DNA of 61,592 nt, taken from assembly GCF_000717335.1 (NCBI RefSeq), contig NZ_JNYZ01000045.1, positions 1 to 61,592 of the forward strand, given 5' to 3'. Source of the DNA: Amycolatopsis jejuensis. GTDB lineage: Bacteria > Actinomycetota > Actinomycetes > Mycobacteriales > Pseudonocardiaceae. The translations under genes were made by a program, and so were the position numbers. The stretch's first letter is position 1, and the number at the start of each line of letters is the position of its first letter. This document shows, in pieces, positions 37,200 through 44,558 of this stretch. The notes below the pieces were generated by a model. That model was given only the letters and a program-made list of their open reading frames with translations. It was not told where the DNA came from and ran no database searches.

Positions 37200-38258
37200 G
37201 TGCAGTCGCATCCAGTGAAGCGCGTGGTGTCAGGTGCCCTCGCGGCGGCGTCGGTGATCGCAGTCGTCACCGTGGCGCAGCCCACCGCCACCGCCATCGC
37301 CTCCCCCATCCCCGCCCTCCAGACCCCGCCGGACTCCGGTTCGGACGCTCTGGCCAAGTACCGTGACCTCGCGGCACAGGCCGAGAAGGCGAACGAGGAC
37401 CTCCTCAAGGCGCAGGACGACCAGTCCGCGCGGCAGAAGGACCTCGACAAAGCCGACGGCGACACGGCCAATGCCCACAATCTCGCCGGTGAGGCCGCCG
37501 CGAACGAGAAGAAGTACAAGGTCGACGTCGACCGGTTCGCCAACGCGTCGTTCCTGTCCGGCGTGCAGATGAACAAGCTGTCCGCGCTGCTGGCGGGCAC
37601 GTCCACGCAGGAGTTCCTTGACCGTTCGTCGGCGCTGGACCAGATCGCGTCGGAGAAGGCGGCTGCGCTCGAGAAGCTCTCCGGCGCGGTCAAGCAGGCC
37701 CAGGATGCCGAGAAGCTGGCCGCCGACGCCGCACAGCGGGCCACCGCTGCCCGCGACGCCGCGGCGAAGCTCACCGAGGACATCAAGGCCAAGCAGAAGA
37801 CGCTCAAGGACCAGATCGACGAGCTCAAGCGCACCGAGCCGGCGCTGAGCCAGGGTGACCGGAAGCTGCAGAAGGACACCGGCGGCGACATCCCCAACGT
37901 CAAGGCCCCCGGCCCGCAGGCGCAGCAGGCAATCGACGCCGCGCTCGGCAAGCTGGGCAAGCCGTACGTGTGGGGCGCCACCGGCCCGGATTCGTTCGAC
38001 TGCTCCGGTCTCATGCAGTGGGCCTACCGGCAGGCCGGGATCTCGCTGCCGCGCTCGAGCCGTGAGCAGAGCACCTTCGGCACCGCGGTGTCCCGCAGCC
38101 AGCTGCAGCCCGGTGACCTGGTGTTCTACTACTCGCCGGTCTCGCACGTCGGCATGTACATCGGCGACGGCAAGATGGTGCACGCGCCGACGAGTGGTGA
38201 CGTCGTGAAGATCTCGCCGCTGCAGAGCCAGTACGTGGGCGCCCGCCGGGTCTCCTGA
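37200..38258 (+). CDS. Secreted NlpC/P60 peptidoglycan endopeptidase (RipA-like)
   Basis: The 352-residue protein has a signal peptide (VKRVVSGALAAASVIAVVTV, cleaved near AIA) and a long coiled coil at about 45-215 that acts as an inhibitory or targeting arm. The C-terminal NlpC/P60 domain has catalytic Cys in DSFDCSGLMQWAY, and His in SHVGMYIGDGKMVHAP. Such enzymes cut D-Glu-mDAP bonds during cell separation. GTG 37200 lies 12 bases after AAAGGAG. In mycobacteria an NlpC/P60 gene (Rv2190c) also precedes pimB. Confidence 0.92.
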   Translation: MQSHPVKRVVSGALAAASVIAVVTVAQPTATAIASPIPALQTPPDSGSDALAKYRDLAAQAEKANEDLLKAQDDQSARQKDLDKADGDTANAHNLAGEAAANEKKYKVDVDRFANASFLSGVQMNKLSALLAGTSTQEFLDRSSALDQIASEKAAALEKLSGAVKQAQDAEKLAADAAQRATAARDAAAKLTEDIKAKQKTLKDQIDELKRTEPALSQGDRKLQKDTGGDIPNVKAPGPQAQQAIDAALGKLGKPYVWGATGPDSFDCSGLMQWAYRQAGISLPRSSREQSTFGTAVSRSQLQPGDLVFYYSPVSHVGMYIGDGKMVHAPTSGDVVKISPLQSQYVGARRVS

Positions 38259-38276
38259 CCGAGCATCCCTCCGCCC

Positions 38277-38307
38277 GGGGCGGTACCGCATGACGCGGTG
38301 CCGCCCC
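38277..38307. terminator. Hairpin terminator after the NlpC/P60 gene
   Basis: Arms 38277-38289 (GGGGCGGTACCGC) and 38295-38307 pair over 13 positions with one wobble, around a five-base loop. It separates the wall hydrolase gene from pimB. Confidence 0.8.
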
Positions 38308-38330
38308 GGTGTCGTCTGCGGGCCCGTCGG

Positions 38331-38336
38331 TAGCCT
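38331..38336 (+). promoter_or_regulatory. -10 element of predicted leaderless pimB promoter
   Basis: TAGCCT, six bases (GCGGGG), then GTG at 38343. It follows the terminator hairpin, so pimB has its own transcript. Confidence 0.55.
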
Positions 38337-38342
38337 GCGGGG

Positions 38343-39500
38343 GTGCTCAGGACCCTGCTCGTGACGAACGACTTCCCGCCGCGCCCCGGGGGCATCCAGA
38401 ACTACCTCAACTCGCTGGCCACCCGGCTGCCCGCGGACGACCTCGTCGTCTATGCGCCGTCCTGGGAAGGCGCCAGCGGTTCGCACGGCGAGTTCGACGC
38501 GGCGGCGCCGTTCGAAGTGGTCCGGCACCCGACGTCGCTGATGCTGCCCACCCCGGACGTGCTGCGCCGCGCGAAGCAGATCATGCGGTCCCGTGGCTGC
38601 GAGGCCGTGTGGTTCGGCGCGGCGGCCCCGCTCGCGTTGCTGGGACACCCGCTGCGGCAGACGGGCGCGTGCCGGGTCGTCGCGTCCACGCACGGCCACG
38701 AGGTGGGCTGGTCGATGCTGCCGGGTTCGAGGCAGGCGTTGCGGCGCATCGGCGAGACGGTGGACGTCGTCACGTACGTCAGCAAGTACACGCGCCGCCG
38801 GTTCGCCGCGGCCTTCGGACCGCACGCTGGGTTGGAAATGCTGCCGAGCGGAGTCGACACGACGATTTTCGCGCCGGACCCAGCCGGTCGCGAGGAAATC
38901 CGTACCCGGCATGGGCTGGGGGAGCGGCCGACCGTCGTATGCGTTTCCCGCCTGGTCCCGCGCAAGGGCCAGGACCTGCTCATCCACGCGTTGCCGACGA
39001 TCCGCGAGCGTGTGCCCGGCGCGGCCTTGCTGCTGGTCGGCGGGGGTCCGTACCGCAAGCGCCTGACCCAGCTGGCCACCGCGCTCGGCGTGGCCGACGA
39101 CGTCGTTTTCACCGGTTCAGTGCCGTGGGACGAACTCCCCGCGCACTACAACGCCGGTGACGTTTTCGCGATGCCGGCGCGCACCCGTGGCAAGGGGCTC
39201 GACGTGGAAGGCCTCGGCATCGTCTACCTCGAGGCGTCGGCGACCGGCCTGCCGGTGGTCGCGGGCACCTCGGGCGGGGCGCCGGAGGCGGTGCTGGACG
39301 AGGTGACCGGTCACGTCGTCGACGGCCGGGACGTCACGCAGCTGGCCGACACCCTGGTCGCCCTGCTGTCCGATCCGGTCCGCGCCCGGCGGATGGGCGA
39401 GGCCGGCCGGTCGTGGGTATCCGAAAACTGGCGTTGGGACACGATGGCGCAACGGCTTTCGAAGCTCCTGGACGGCGATCCGGTGGCGGCTGTGCGCTGA
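38343..39500 (+). CDS. pimB: GDP-mannose-dependent phosphatidylinositol monomannoside mannosyltransferase PimB
   Basis: PimB adds the second mannose in phosphatidylinositol mannoside synthesis on the inner face of the membrane. The 385-residue GT-B enzyme (GT4 family) has the N-terminal glycine-rich loop NDFPPRPGGIQNYLNSLA and the linker PSGVDTTIFAPD. It also has the donor-binding VSRLVPRKGQDLLIHALP and the E-x7-E type motif in EGLGIVYLEASATGLPVV. Start GTG 38343 fits a leaderless promoter. It converges on the kinase-like gene with four bases between stops. Confidence 0.9.
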   Translation: MLRTLLVTNDFPPRPGGIQNYLNSLATRLPADDLVVYAPSWEGASGSHGEFDAAAPFEVVRHPTSLMLPTPDVLRRAKQIMRSRGCEAVWFGAAAPLALLGHPLRQTGACRVVASTHGHEVGWSMLPGSRQALRRIGETVDVVTYVSKYTRRRFAAAFGPHAGLEMLPSGVDTTIFAPDPAGREEIRTRHGLGERPTVVCVSRLVPRKGQDLLIHALPTIRERVPGAALLLVGGGPYRKRLTQLATALGVADDVVFTGSVPWDELPAHYNAGDVFAMPARTRGKGLDVEGLGIVYLEASATGLPVVAGTSGGAPEAVLDEVTGHVVDGRDVTQLADTLVALLSDPVRARRMGEAGRSWVSENWRWDTMAQRLSKLLDGDPVAAVR

Positions 39501-39504
39501 CCGG

Positions 39505-40146
39505 TCAGGGCTCGTAAACGGCCGGATGCCGCGGATCGTCGACGCGGACCACGACGTCGGCGAGCGCGCTGGGATCGACCTCGGTTTCGTAACGCTCGTA
39601 CGCCGGAAGGGCCCATTCCTCGGGGACCCGGCGGCGCAATGCGGCGGGCGAAAGCCACAGGTGCACCACGAAATCGAACGCCAGCCCGGCGCCGAGCAGG
39701 AATTCGCCGTCGACCAGGACCACGCCGCCGTCCGGGACCGGGACGCGCGGCAGCCTGGTCGCGCGGTCGCGTTGGGGGTCCCACAACGCGGGCAGCACCT
39801 GGCCGGAGCCGTCGTCGGCGAGCGGGTCCAGGACCTCCCGGCGCAGGCCGCCGAGGTCGAGCCACTCGGTGTAGCGCGCGTCCGGATTCTGTTTGCCGTG
39901 CTCGAAACGCAGTGACGCGGGACGCAGAAAGCCACCGGCGGGCACGCGGAGGGTCGCGCGGCCGAGCAGTCGCAGCGGGTCGACCAGCGCGTCTGCGAGT
40001 TCAGCGGTGCCCGTCGCGCCGTCTGCGCCGTCGATGCCCACGGCAATCCGGCGGCGGTGGGTGAGCGCGGCGATGCGCTCGGTCAGCTCGGCGGTGAGCG
40101 CGGCGGGAGTGATCGGGCGGTAGCGCACGTCCGCATGATCCCGCAC
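39505..40146 (-). CDS. Uridine-kinase-like protein with degenerate Walker A motif
   Basis: The 213-residue protein has the overall order of actinobacterial uridine-kinase-like P-loop proteins: RRIAVGIDGADGATGTAELA near residue 32, RVPAGGFLRPASLRFEHGKQ, PDARYTEWLDLGGLRREVLD, VLVDGEFLL and FVVHLWLSPAALRRRV. The P-loop position reads GIDGADGATGTAE, without the invariant GK[S/T] lysine. Phosphotransfer is therefore doubtful, although the rest is well conserved. The GTG start overlaps the region just upstream of the SRPBCC promoter. Confidence 0.75.
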   Translation of the reverse strand: MRDHADVRYRPITPAALTAELTERIAALTHRRRIAVGIDGADGATGTAELADALVDPLRLLGRATLRVPAGGFLRPASLRFEHGKQNPDARYTEWLDLGGLRREVLDPLADDGSGQVLPALWDPQRDRATRLPRVPVPDGGVVLVDGEFLLGAGLAFDFVVHLWLSPAALRRRVPEEWALPAYERYETEVDPSALADVVVRVDDPRHPAVYEP

Positions 40147-40152
40147 CGGTTT

Positions 40153-40175
40153 TTGTCGGTGCCCGATGCCATGAT
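40153..40175 (+). promoter_or_regulatory. PafBC-type DNA-damage promoter of the SRPBCC gene
   Basis: TTGTCGGTG, eight bases, then CATGAT, then six bases and ATG 40182. The first element is perfect. The -10 box differs from TAnnnT at its first base. Spacing predicts a leaderless message. Confidence 0.65.
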
Positions 40176-40181
40176 GACGGT

Positions 40182-40592
40182 ATGGCCAATGAGGTGGGCA
40201 AGACCGCGCAGAGTGGTTGGGAGATAGGCGTTTCCCGCACGCTGCCGTACCCGGGCGGCCGGGTGTGGGAGTTCGTGACGGGCGAGGGGCTGGAGATCTG
40301 GCTCGGCCCTGGCGTCGAGCTGCCCCGCGAACGCGGCGCGGGGTACGAGACGGAAAGCGGCACCACGGGCGAGGTCCGCAGCTTCCACGAGGGCACGCGG
40401 GTGCGGCTCACCTGGCGCCCGAAGGACTGGGACCACGACTCCACGCTGCAGATCACGGTGGTGGACCAGGGAAAACGCAGCACACTGAAGATCCACCAGG
40501 AGTGGCTCGCGGACGCGGCGGAACGTGCCGAACAGCGGGCATACTGGAAACAGGTGGTCGAACGCATCGAGGCGGCATTGGCCGAGCGCTGA
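40182..40592 (+). CDS. SRPBCC (START/Bet v1-like) domain protein
   Basis: The 136-residue protein has the SRPBCC pattern: a first strand and helix (IGVSRTLPYPGGRVWEFVTG), EGLEIWLGPG, a central sheet (GEVRSFHEGTRVRLTWRPKD), then STLKIHQEWLADAAERAEQR and a long C-terminal helix. It looks like the AHSA1 subgroup, which binds hydrophobic ligands or acts as a chaperone cofactor. The P450 gene follows after 27 bases on the same strand, so the two may work on one ligand. The promoter resembles DNA-damage promoters. Confidence 0.82.
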   Translation: MANEVGKTAQSGWEIGVSRTLPYPGGRVWEFVTGEGLEIWLGPGVELPRERGAGYETESGTTGEVRSFHEGTRVRLTWRPKDWDHDSTLQITVVDQGKRSTLKIHQEWLADAAERAEQRAYWKQVVERIEAALAER

Positions 40593-40619
40593 TCCGGAAA
40601 CTGCACCAGGGGGGCTGGG

Positions 40620-41828
40620 TTGAGCAGGGAAGAAACGCCTGTCGCGGACGAAGAGCTGTGGCAGCAGACGCATCATTGGCTCGCCGAGCGGCGGGAAGCC
40701 GGTTCGGTGTGCCCGATCCGATCGACCCGTGGGGTGCCGTCGTACCTCGTCAGCGGGTATGACGAGGCGCGGGTGCTGCTCGGCGAACCGCGGCTGAGCA
40801 AAGACAGCGCCGGCGCCTACCGGCTGATGGCCGAGAAGGCGGGCGGCGCGATCCTGGAGGCAGGAAGGCTGTTCGGCGGGCACATGCTGAACAGCGACCC
40901 GCCGGTCCACACGCGGCTGCGCAAGCTGGTCAACAAGGCGTTCACCAGTCGTACGGTCGCGCGGCTGCGGCCGCGGATCGAGGAGATCACCGGCGAACTG
41001 CTGGACGAGATGGCGCGGCACGAGCAGGTCGACCTCATCGAGGCCTTCGCCGAACCGTTGCCGATCACGGTGATCTGCGAACTGCTCGGCGTGCGTCCGG
41101 ACGACCGGGGCGAGTTCTCCGGCTGGTCGCACACCCTGCTGTCGGTGAGCGGGGAAGAGGCCACCCGTAACGCGGCGATGAGCATGCACGCGTATCTGCA
41201 GCAGCTGGTCGCGGGCAAACGCACCGAACCGGGTGAGGATCTGCTGTCCGATCTCGTGCACGCCACCGACGAAGGCGACTCGCTCAGCGAGGACGAGCTG
41301 GTGTCGATGGCGTTCCTGCTGCTGGTCGCCGGGCACGAGACCACGGTGAACCTCATCGGCAACGCCGCGTTCGCCTTGCTGCGCGCGCCGGAGCAGGCGG
41401 CAAAACTGCGCGCGGATCCGAGCCTGCTGCCCGGCGCGGTGGAGGAATTCCTCCGGTTCGACGGGCCGATCAACATCGCCACCGTGCGCTTCACGGTCGA
41501 GGACGTCGAGGCAGACGGAGTCACGATTCCGGCGGGCGAGTTCGTGCACATCTCCCTGCTGTCGGCAAACCGGGACGAAAGCCGCTTCCCCGACGCGGCA
41601 GAACTCGACGTCACCCGCCCGCCAGGCGGACACCTCGCGTTCGGCCACGGAATCCACTACTGCGTCGGCGCGCCACTGGCGCGGCTCGAGGCGGAGATCG
41701 CGCTGGGCTCGCTGCTGCGGCGGTTCCCGCAGCTGAGCCTGGCGGTGGCGGAGGAGGAGGTGTCTTACCGGCCGAGTTCGCTCGTTCACGGGCTTGTCGA
41801 GCTACCGGTACGACCACACGGCGGGTAG
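40620..41828 (+). CDS. Cytochrome P450
   Basis: The 402-residue soluble bacterial P450 has all signature parts: the I-helix AGHETTVNL, the K-helix ExxR in EEFLRF, and the heme loop FGHGIHYCVGAPLARLE with the thiolate at C348. Redox partners are not nearby. The start is taken as TTG 40620 after a GGGGGG-rich ribosome binding site; no ATG or GTG fits better. The last codons (VRPHGG and stop) are part of a 33-bp repeat continuing into the gap downstream, so the native C-terminus may have been altered. The substrate is unknown. Confidence 0.92.
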   Translation: MSREETPVADEELWQQTHHWLAERREAGSVCPIRSTRGVPSYLVSGYDEARVLLGEPRLSKDSAGAYRLMAEKAGGAILEAGRLFGGHMLNSDPPVHTRLRKLVNKAFTSRTVARLRPRIEEITGELLDEMARHEQVDLIEAFAEPLPITVICELLGVRPDDRGEFSGWSHTLLSVSGEEATRNAAMSMHAYLQQLVAGKRTEPGEDLLSDLVHATDEGDSLSEDELVSMAFLLLVAGHETTVNLIGNAAFALLRAPEQAAKLRADPSLLPGAVEEFLRFDGPINIATVRFTVEDVEADGVTIPAGEFVHISLLSANRDESRFPDAAELDVTRPPGGHLAFGHGIHYCVGAPLARLEAEIALGSLLRRFPQLSLAVAEEEVSYRPSSLVHGLVELPVRPHGG

Positions 41829-42460
41829 ATGTCGGTGCCGGTACGACCCACACGGCGGATAGCGGCCGGTGCCGGTGCGAGCCCATGGCGGGTAGTGGTC
41901 GTTGCTGATGGGGTCGCGCGGCGGGTAGAGGTCGGTCGTTGCCGGTGTGGTCGTGGGTCGGCTGCTGCCGGGTGTGGTCGCGTGGTGGTCGCGGGTCGGC
42001 TGCTGCCGGGTGCGGTCGCGCGACGGTCGCGGTTTGGGCGTCGCCGGTTGTGGCTCACGGCGGGTCGGTTCGTTGCCGGTGCGGATCGCGGAGGAGTGAC
42101 GGTTGTGTGGCTCGGCGGCGGTCACAGGTCGTGACGCCGGTGCGGTTCGACGATGGGTGGAAGCCGTGGGCCGGTGTGGTTGAGGAGTGTGTGCCTCGGC
42201 GGTGAGTGGCAGCCGCGGAGCGGTGCGGCCCGGGGGCGCGCGCCGTGGTGGTGGGTGGCGCCCCGGCGGGTCGGGTGTCGATTTGCGGCGGGTGGTAGCT
42301 GTCAGGCCGGTGTCGCTGGTGGGCGTGTGTGCAGCGGTCGGTGGCAGCCGTGAGGCGGGTGCGGTCAAGCGGTGGGGTCACAGCCGTCAGGCTGGTGCCG
42401 TTCACCAGTGGGTAGCAGCCGTCACAAGCGGAGCCCCGTGGTGCGCGGTTAGGGTCGGCG
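41805..42460. repeat. Degenerate 33-36-bp tandem repeat desert between P450 and bioA
   Basis: The core GCGGGTAG or GCGGATAG recurs at 41821, 41855, 41888 and 41921 (34, 33 and 33 bases apart) together with GTCGGTGCCGGT-like sequence. Further on, AGCCGTCAGGCTGGTGCCG-type units repeat at about 42297, 42347, 42383 and 42418. No frame on either strand looks coding. The first unit lies inside the P450 3' codons. Confidence 0.75.
42450..42455 (+). promoter_or_regulatory. -10 element of predicted leaderless bioA promoter
   Basis: TAGGGT, six bases (CGGCGG), then GTG at 42462. It lies at the very end of the repeat desert. Confidence 0.5.
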
Positions 42461-42461
42461 G

Positions 42462-43748
42462 GTGGATCCCAGTGCTGTCGATCTTCTTGCCCTCGATGCC
42501 GCTCACGTGTGGCATCCCTACGCGCCGATGCCGGGCCGGGTGTCGCCGTTGCTTGTCGCTGAGGCGAGTGGGGTGCGGTTGCGGCTGGCGGATGGCCGGG
42601 AACTCGTCGACGGCATGTCGTCGTGGTGGGCGGCGATCCATGGCTACCGGCATCCGGTGCTCGACGCGGCGCTTGCCGGCCAGGCCGGGCGGATGAGTCA
42701 CGTCATGTTCGGCGGGCTTACGCACGAACCGGCGATCACGCTGGCGAAAACGCTCGTCGACATCACGCCGGACGGGCTCGAGCACGTCTTCCTGTGTGAT
42801 TCGGGGTCGGTGTCGGTCGAGGTCGCGGTGAAGATGTGCTTGCAGTACCAGCGTTCCCGCGGGCTGCCGGGCAAACGGCGGCTGCTCACCTGGCGCGGCG
42901 GGTACCACGGCGACACCTTCACGCCGATGAGCGTCTGCGACCCCGACGGTGGCATGCATTCGTTGTGGCGCGGGGTGTTGCCGGAGCAGGTGTTCGTGCC
43001 GATGCCGCCTGCCGGGTTCGGGGCGCCGGTCGATCAGTCCTATGTGGACGAACTGGCCGTCGCGCTGGAACGGCATGCGGACGAGCTCGCGGCGGTGATC
43101 GTCGAACCGGTCGTGCAGGGGGCCGGGGGGATGCGGTTCCACCATCCCGGGTACCTGCGTGCGCTGCGCGAGCTGACCCGCGAGCACGACGTCCTGCTGG
43201 TTTTCGACGAGATCGCCACCGGATTCGGCCGCACCGGAAGGCTTTTCGCGGCTGAGCACGCCGGGGTCACGCCCGACGTCCTGTGCGTCGGCAAGGCGCT
43301 CACCGGCGGTTACCTCACGATGGCCGCGGCGCTGTGTACGCTCGAAATCGCCGACGGCATCACCCGCGGCGAGCTGCCGGTGCTCGCCCACGGACCGACG
43401 TTCATGGGCAACCCGCTGGCGTCGGCCGTCGCGAATGCGTCGCTCGGGCTGCTTGCGGAGGGCCGGTGGCAGGCCGACGTCGCCCGGATCGAGGCGGCCC
43501 TGCGCCGCGGCCTGGAGCCGGCGCGGGAGCTCCCGCACGTGGTCGACGTGCGAGTGCTGGGTGCGATCGGCGTGCTGCAGCTGGACCACGAGGTGGACCT
43601 GGGCGTCGCGACCGAGGTGGTGACTGCCGAGGGCGCGTGGCTGCGCCCCTTCCGCGACCTGATCTACGCGATGCCGCCGTACGTCAGCACCGACGCCGAC
43701 GTGGCACTGATCACGGCAGCCATGCGAGCTGCGGCGGAGAAGGCCTGA
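42462..43748 (+). CDS. bioA: Adenosylmethionine-8-amino-7-oxononanoate aminotransferase BioA
   Basis: BioA makes 7,8-diaminononanoate with SAM as amino donor, the first of the last three biotin steps. The 428-residue PLP enzyme has WHPYAPM at 17-23, [14 protein letters not shown] at 49-62, the PLP-binding [13 protein letters not shown], and the Schiff-base lysine K278 in [11 protein letters not shown]. Start GTG 42462 is the only good one and fits a leaderless promoter. bioD and bioB lie 3 kb downstream, separated by a repeat tract and the SulP fusion gene. No bioF is seen. Confidence 0.94.
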   Translation: MDPSAVDLLALDAAHVWHPYAPMPGRVSPLLVAEASGVRLRLADGRELVDGMSSWWAAIHGYRHPVLDAALAGQAGRMSHVMFGGLTHEPAITLAKTLVDITPDGLEHVFLCDSGSVSVEVAVKMCLQYQRSRGLPGKRRLLTWRGGYHGDTFTPMSVCDPDGGMHSLWRGVLPEQVFVPMPPAGFGAPVDQSYVDELAVALERHADELAAVIVEPVVQGAGGMRFHHPGYLRALRELTREHDVLLVFDEIATGFGRTGRLFAAEHAGVTPDVLCVGKALTGGYLTMAAALCTLEIADGITRGELPVLAHGPTFMGNPLASAVANASLGLLAEGRWQADVARIEAALRRGLEPARELPHVVDVRVLGAIGVLQLDHEVDLGVATEVVTAEGAWLRPFRDLIYAMPPYVSTDADVALITAAMRAAAEKA

Positions 43749-44040
43749 TCCGCCGGACTCGTCGCTTTTGGTGAATTTGGCCCGGTTTCTGGGGAAAATC
43801 GGGTACGGTCGGCAGCGCGACCAGGCGCTTCGCGATCCGAGAAAGATTCACGTAGCGGACTTTTTGGACGTTTTACGCTTTCCTGGTCCCATGATCGAAC
43901 TCATCCACGGAGAACACGACACCGGACCTCCGTCGTCGCAACCGGCCGAGTCCGCCCGCGTGGGCGACCGGCGAACGTCCCCGCCGCGCCGCGCCGCGGC
44001 CCTTCCGCGGGGCAGGTGGACCGCAGCAGCCTTCCGAGGT

Positions 44041-44370
44041 GCGCGAACCGCCCCGTTGCCGTTCCGAGGTGCGCCAACCGCGGCGCCGTCGGCGCGAAGT
44101 GCCCGAACCACGTCAGCCCAAACCCCCGTGCGGCGACCTGCGCGAACCGAAGCGGCAGTGTCGCGACTTGCGCGAAGTGAAATCCCGGTGGCGCGACCCG
44201 CGCGAGCCGAAGCATCAGCGTTGCGATCTGCGCGAACCGTGGTCCCGGTGATGCGATCCGTGCGAACCGAAGCCGCGCAATCACGCACCGCGCGAACCGA
44301 GGTCTCGGCGACGCGACCCGTGCGAACCGAAGCCGCACTGTCGCAAAACGTGCGAACCTTGCGACCCAAG
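44041..44370. repeat. 30-bp tandem repeat array, about eleven degenerate units
   Basis: Units beginning GCGCGAACC or GTGCGAACC start at 44041, 44071 and 44101. After a nine-base phase shift they continue at 44140, 44170, 44200, 44230, 44260, 44290, 44320 and 44350. A higher-order 60-bp alternation is visible: CGAAGCGGCAGTG-like and CCGGTGGCGCGA-like halves take turns. Three of the reading frames stay open through it because the period is a multiple of three. Confidence 0.85.
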
Positions 44371-44506
44371 CCAACCGCTGCCCCGTCGCCCCAAACTCGG
44401 CGAACCGCGCCGCACTCCGACTCTGGTGTGCTCGGCCGCGGAGCCGCTCCCCATACCGCACCTGGCCCATCGGCGCACACCGATCGTGGCTTTGGCAATA
44501 AAGATC

Positions 44507-44522
44507 CACTCTATCGAGTGGG
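44507..44522. promoter_or_regulatory. Perfect inverted repeat CCACTCTATCGAGTGG, candidate operator
   Basis: Six-base arms flank TATC. It lies 36 bases upstream of the SulP fusion start. A possible -10 box, TACTCT, is at 44542-44547, so a bound regulator would cover the -35 region. The regulator is unknown. Confidence 0.5.
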
Positions 44523-44558
44523 GCATAGCGGACATTTCACGTACTCTCGGGTTGCCTG

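Larger units (their letters stand above)
43749..44558. other. 810-bp non-coding tract between bioA and the SulP fusion gene
   Basis: The tract holds an AT-richer stretch at about 43830-43890 (GACTTTTTGGACGTTTTACG) that could be a promoter for a short frame starting at 43891. A 30-bp tandem repeat follows at 44041-44370, and then an inverted repeat at 44507. Open frames across it mirror the repeat period and differ by strand, so I do not call a gene. Confidence 0.5.

Noticed and set aside
41829..42461. Small protein genes in the repeat desert
   Set aside because: Frames on both strands follow the repeat period, lack ribosome binding sites and show no domain.
40182..43748. Secondary metabolite cluster around the P450
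   Set aside because: There is no synthase, ligase or resistance gene nearby. The neighbours are pimB, bioA and repeats.
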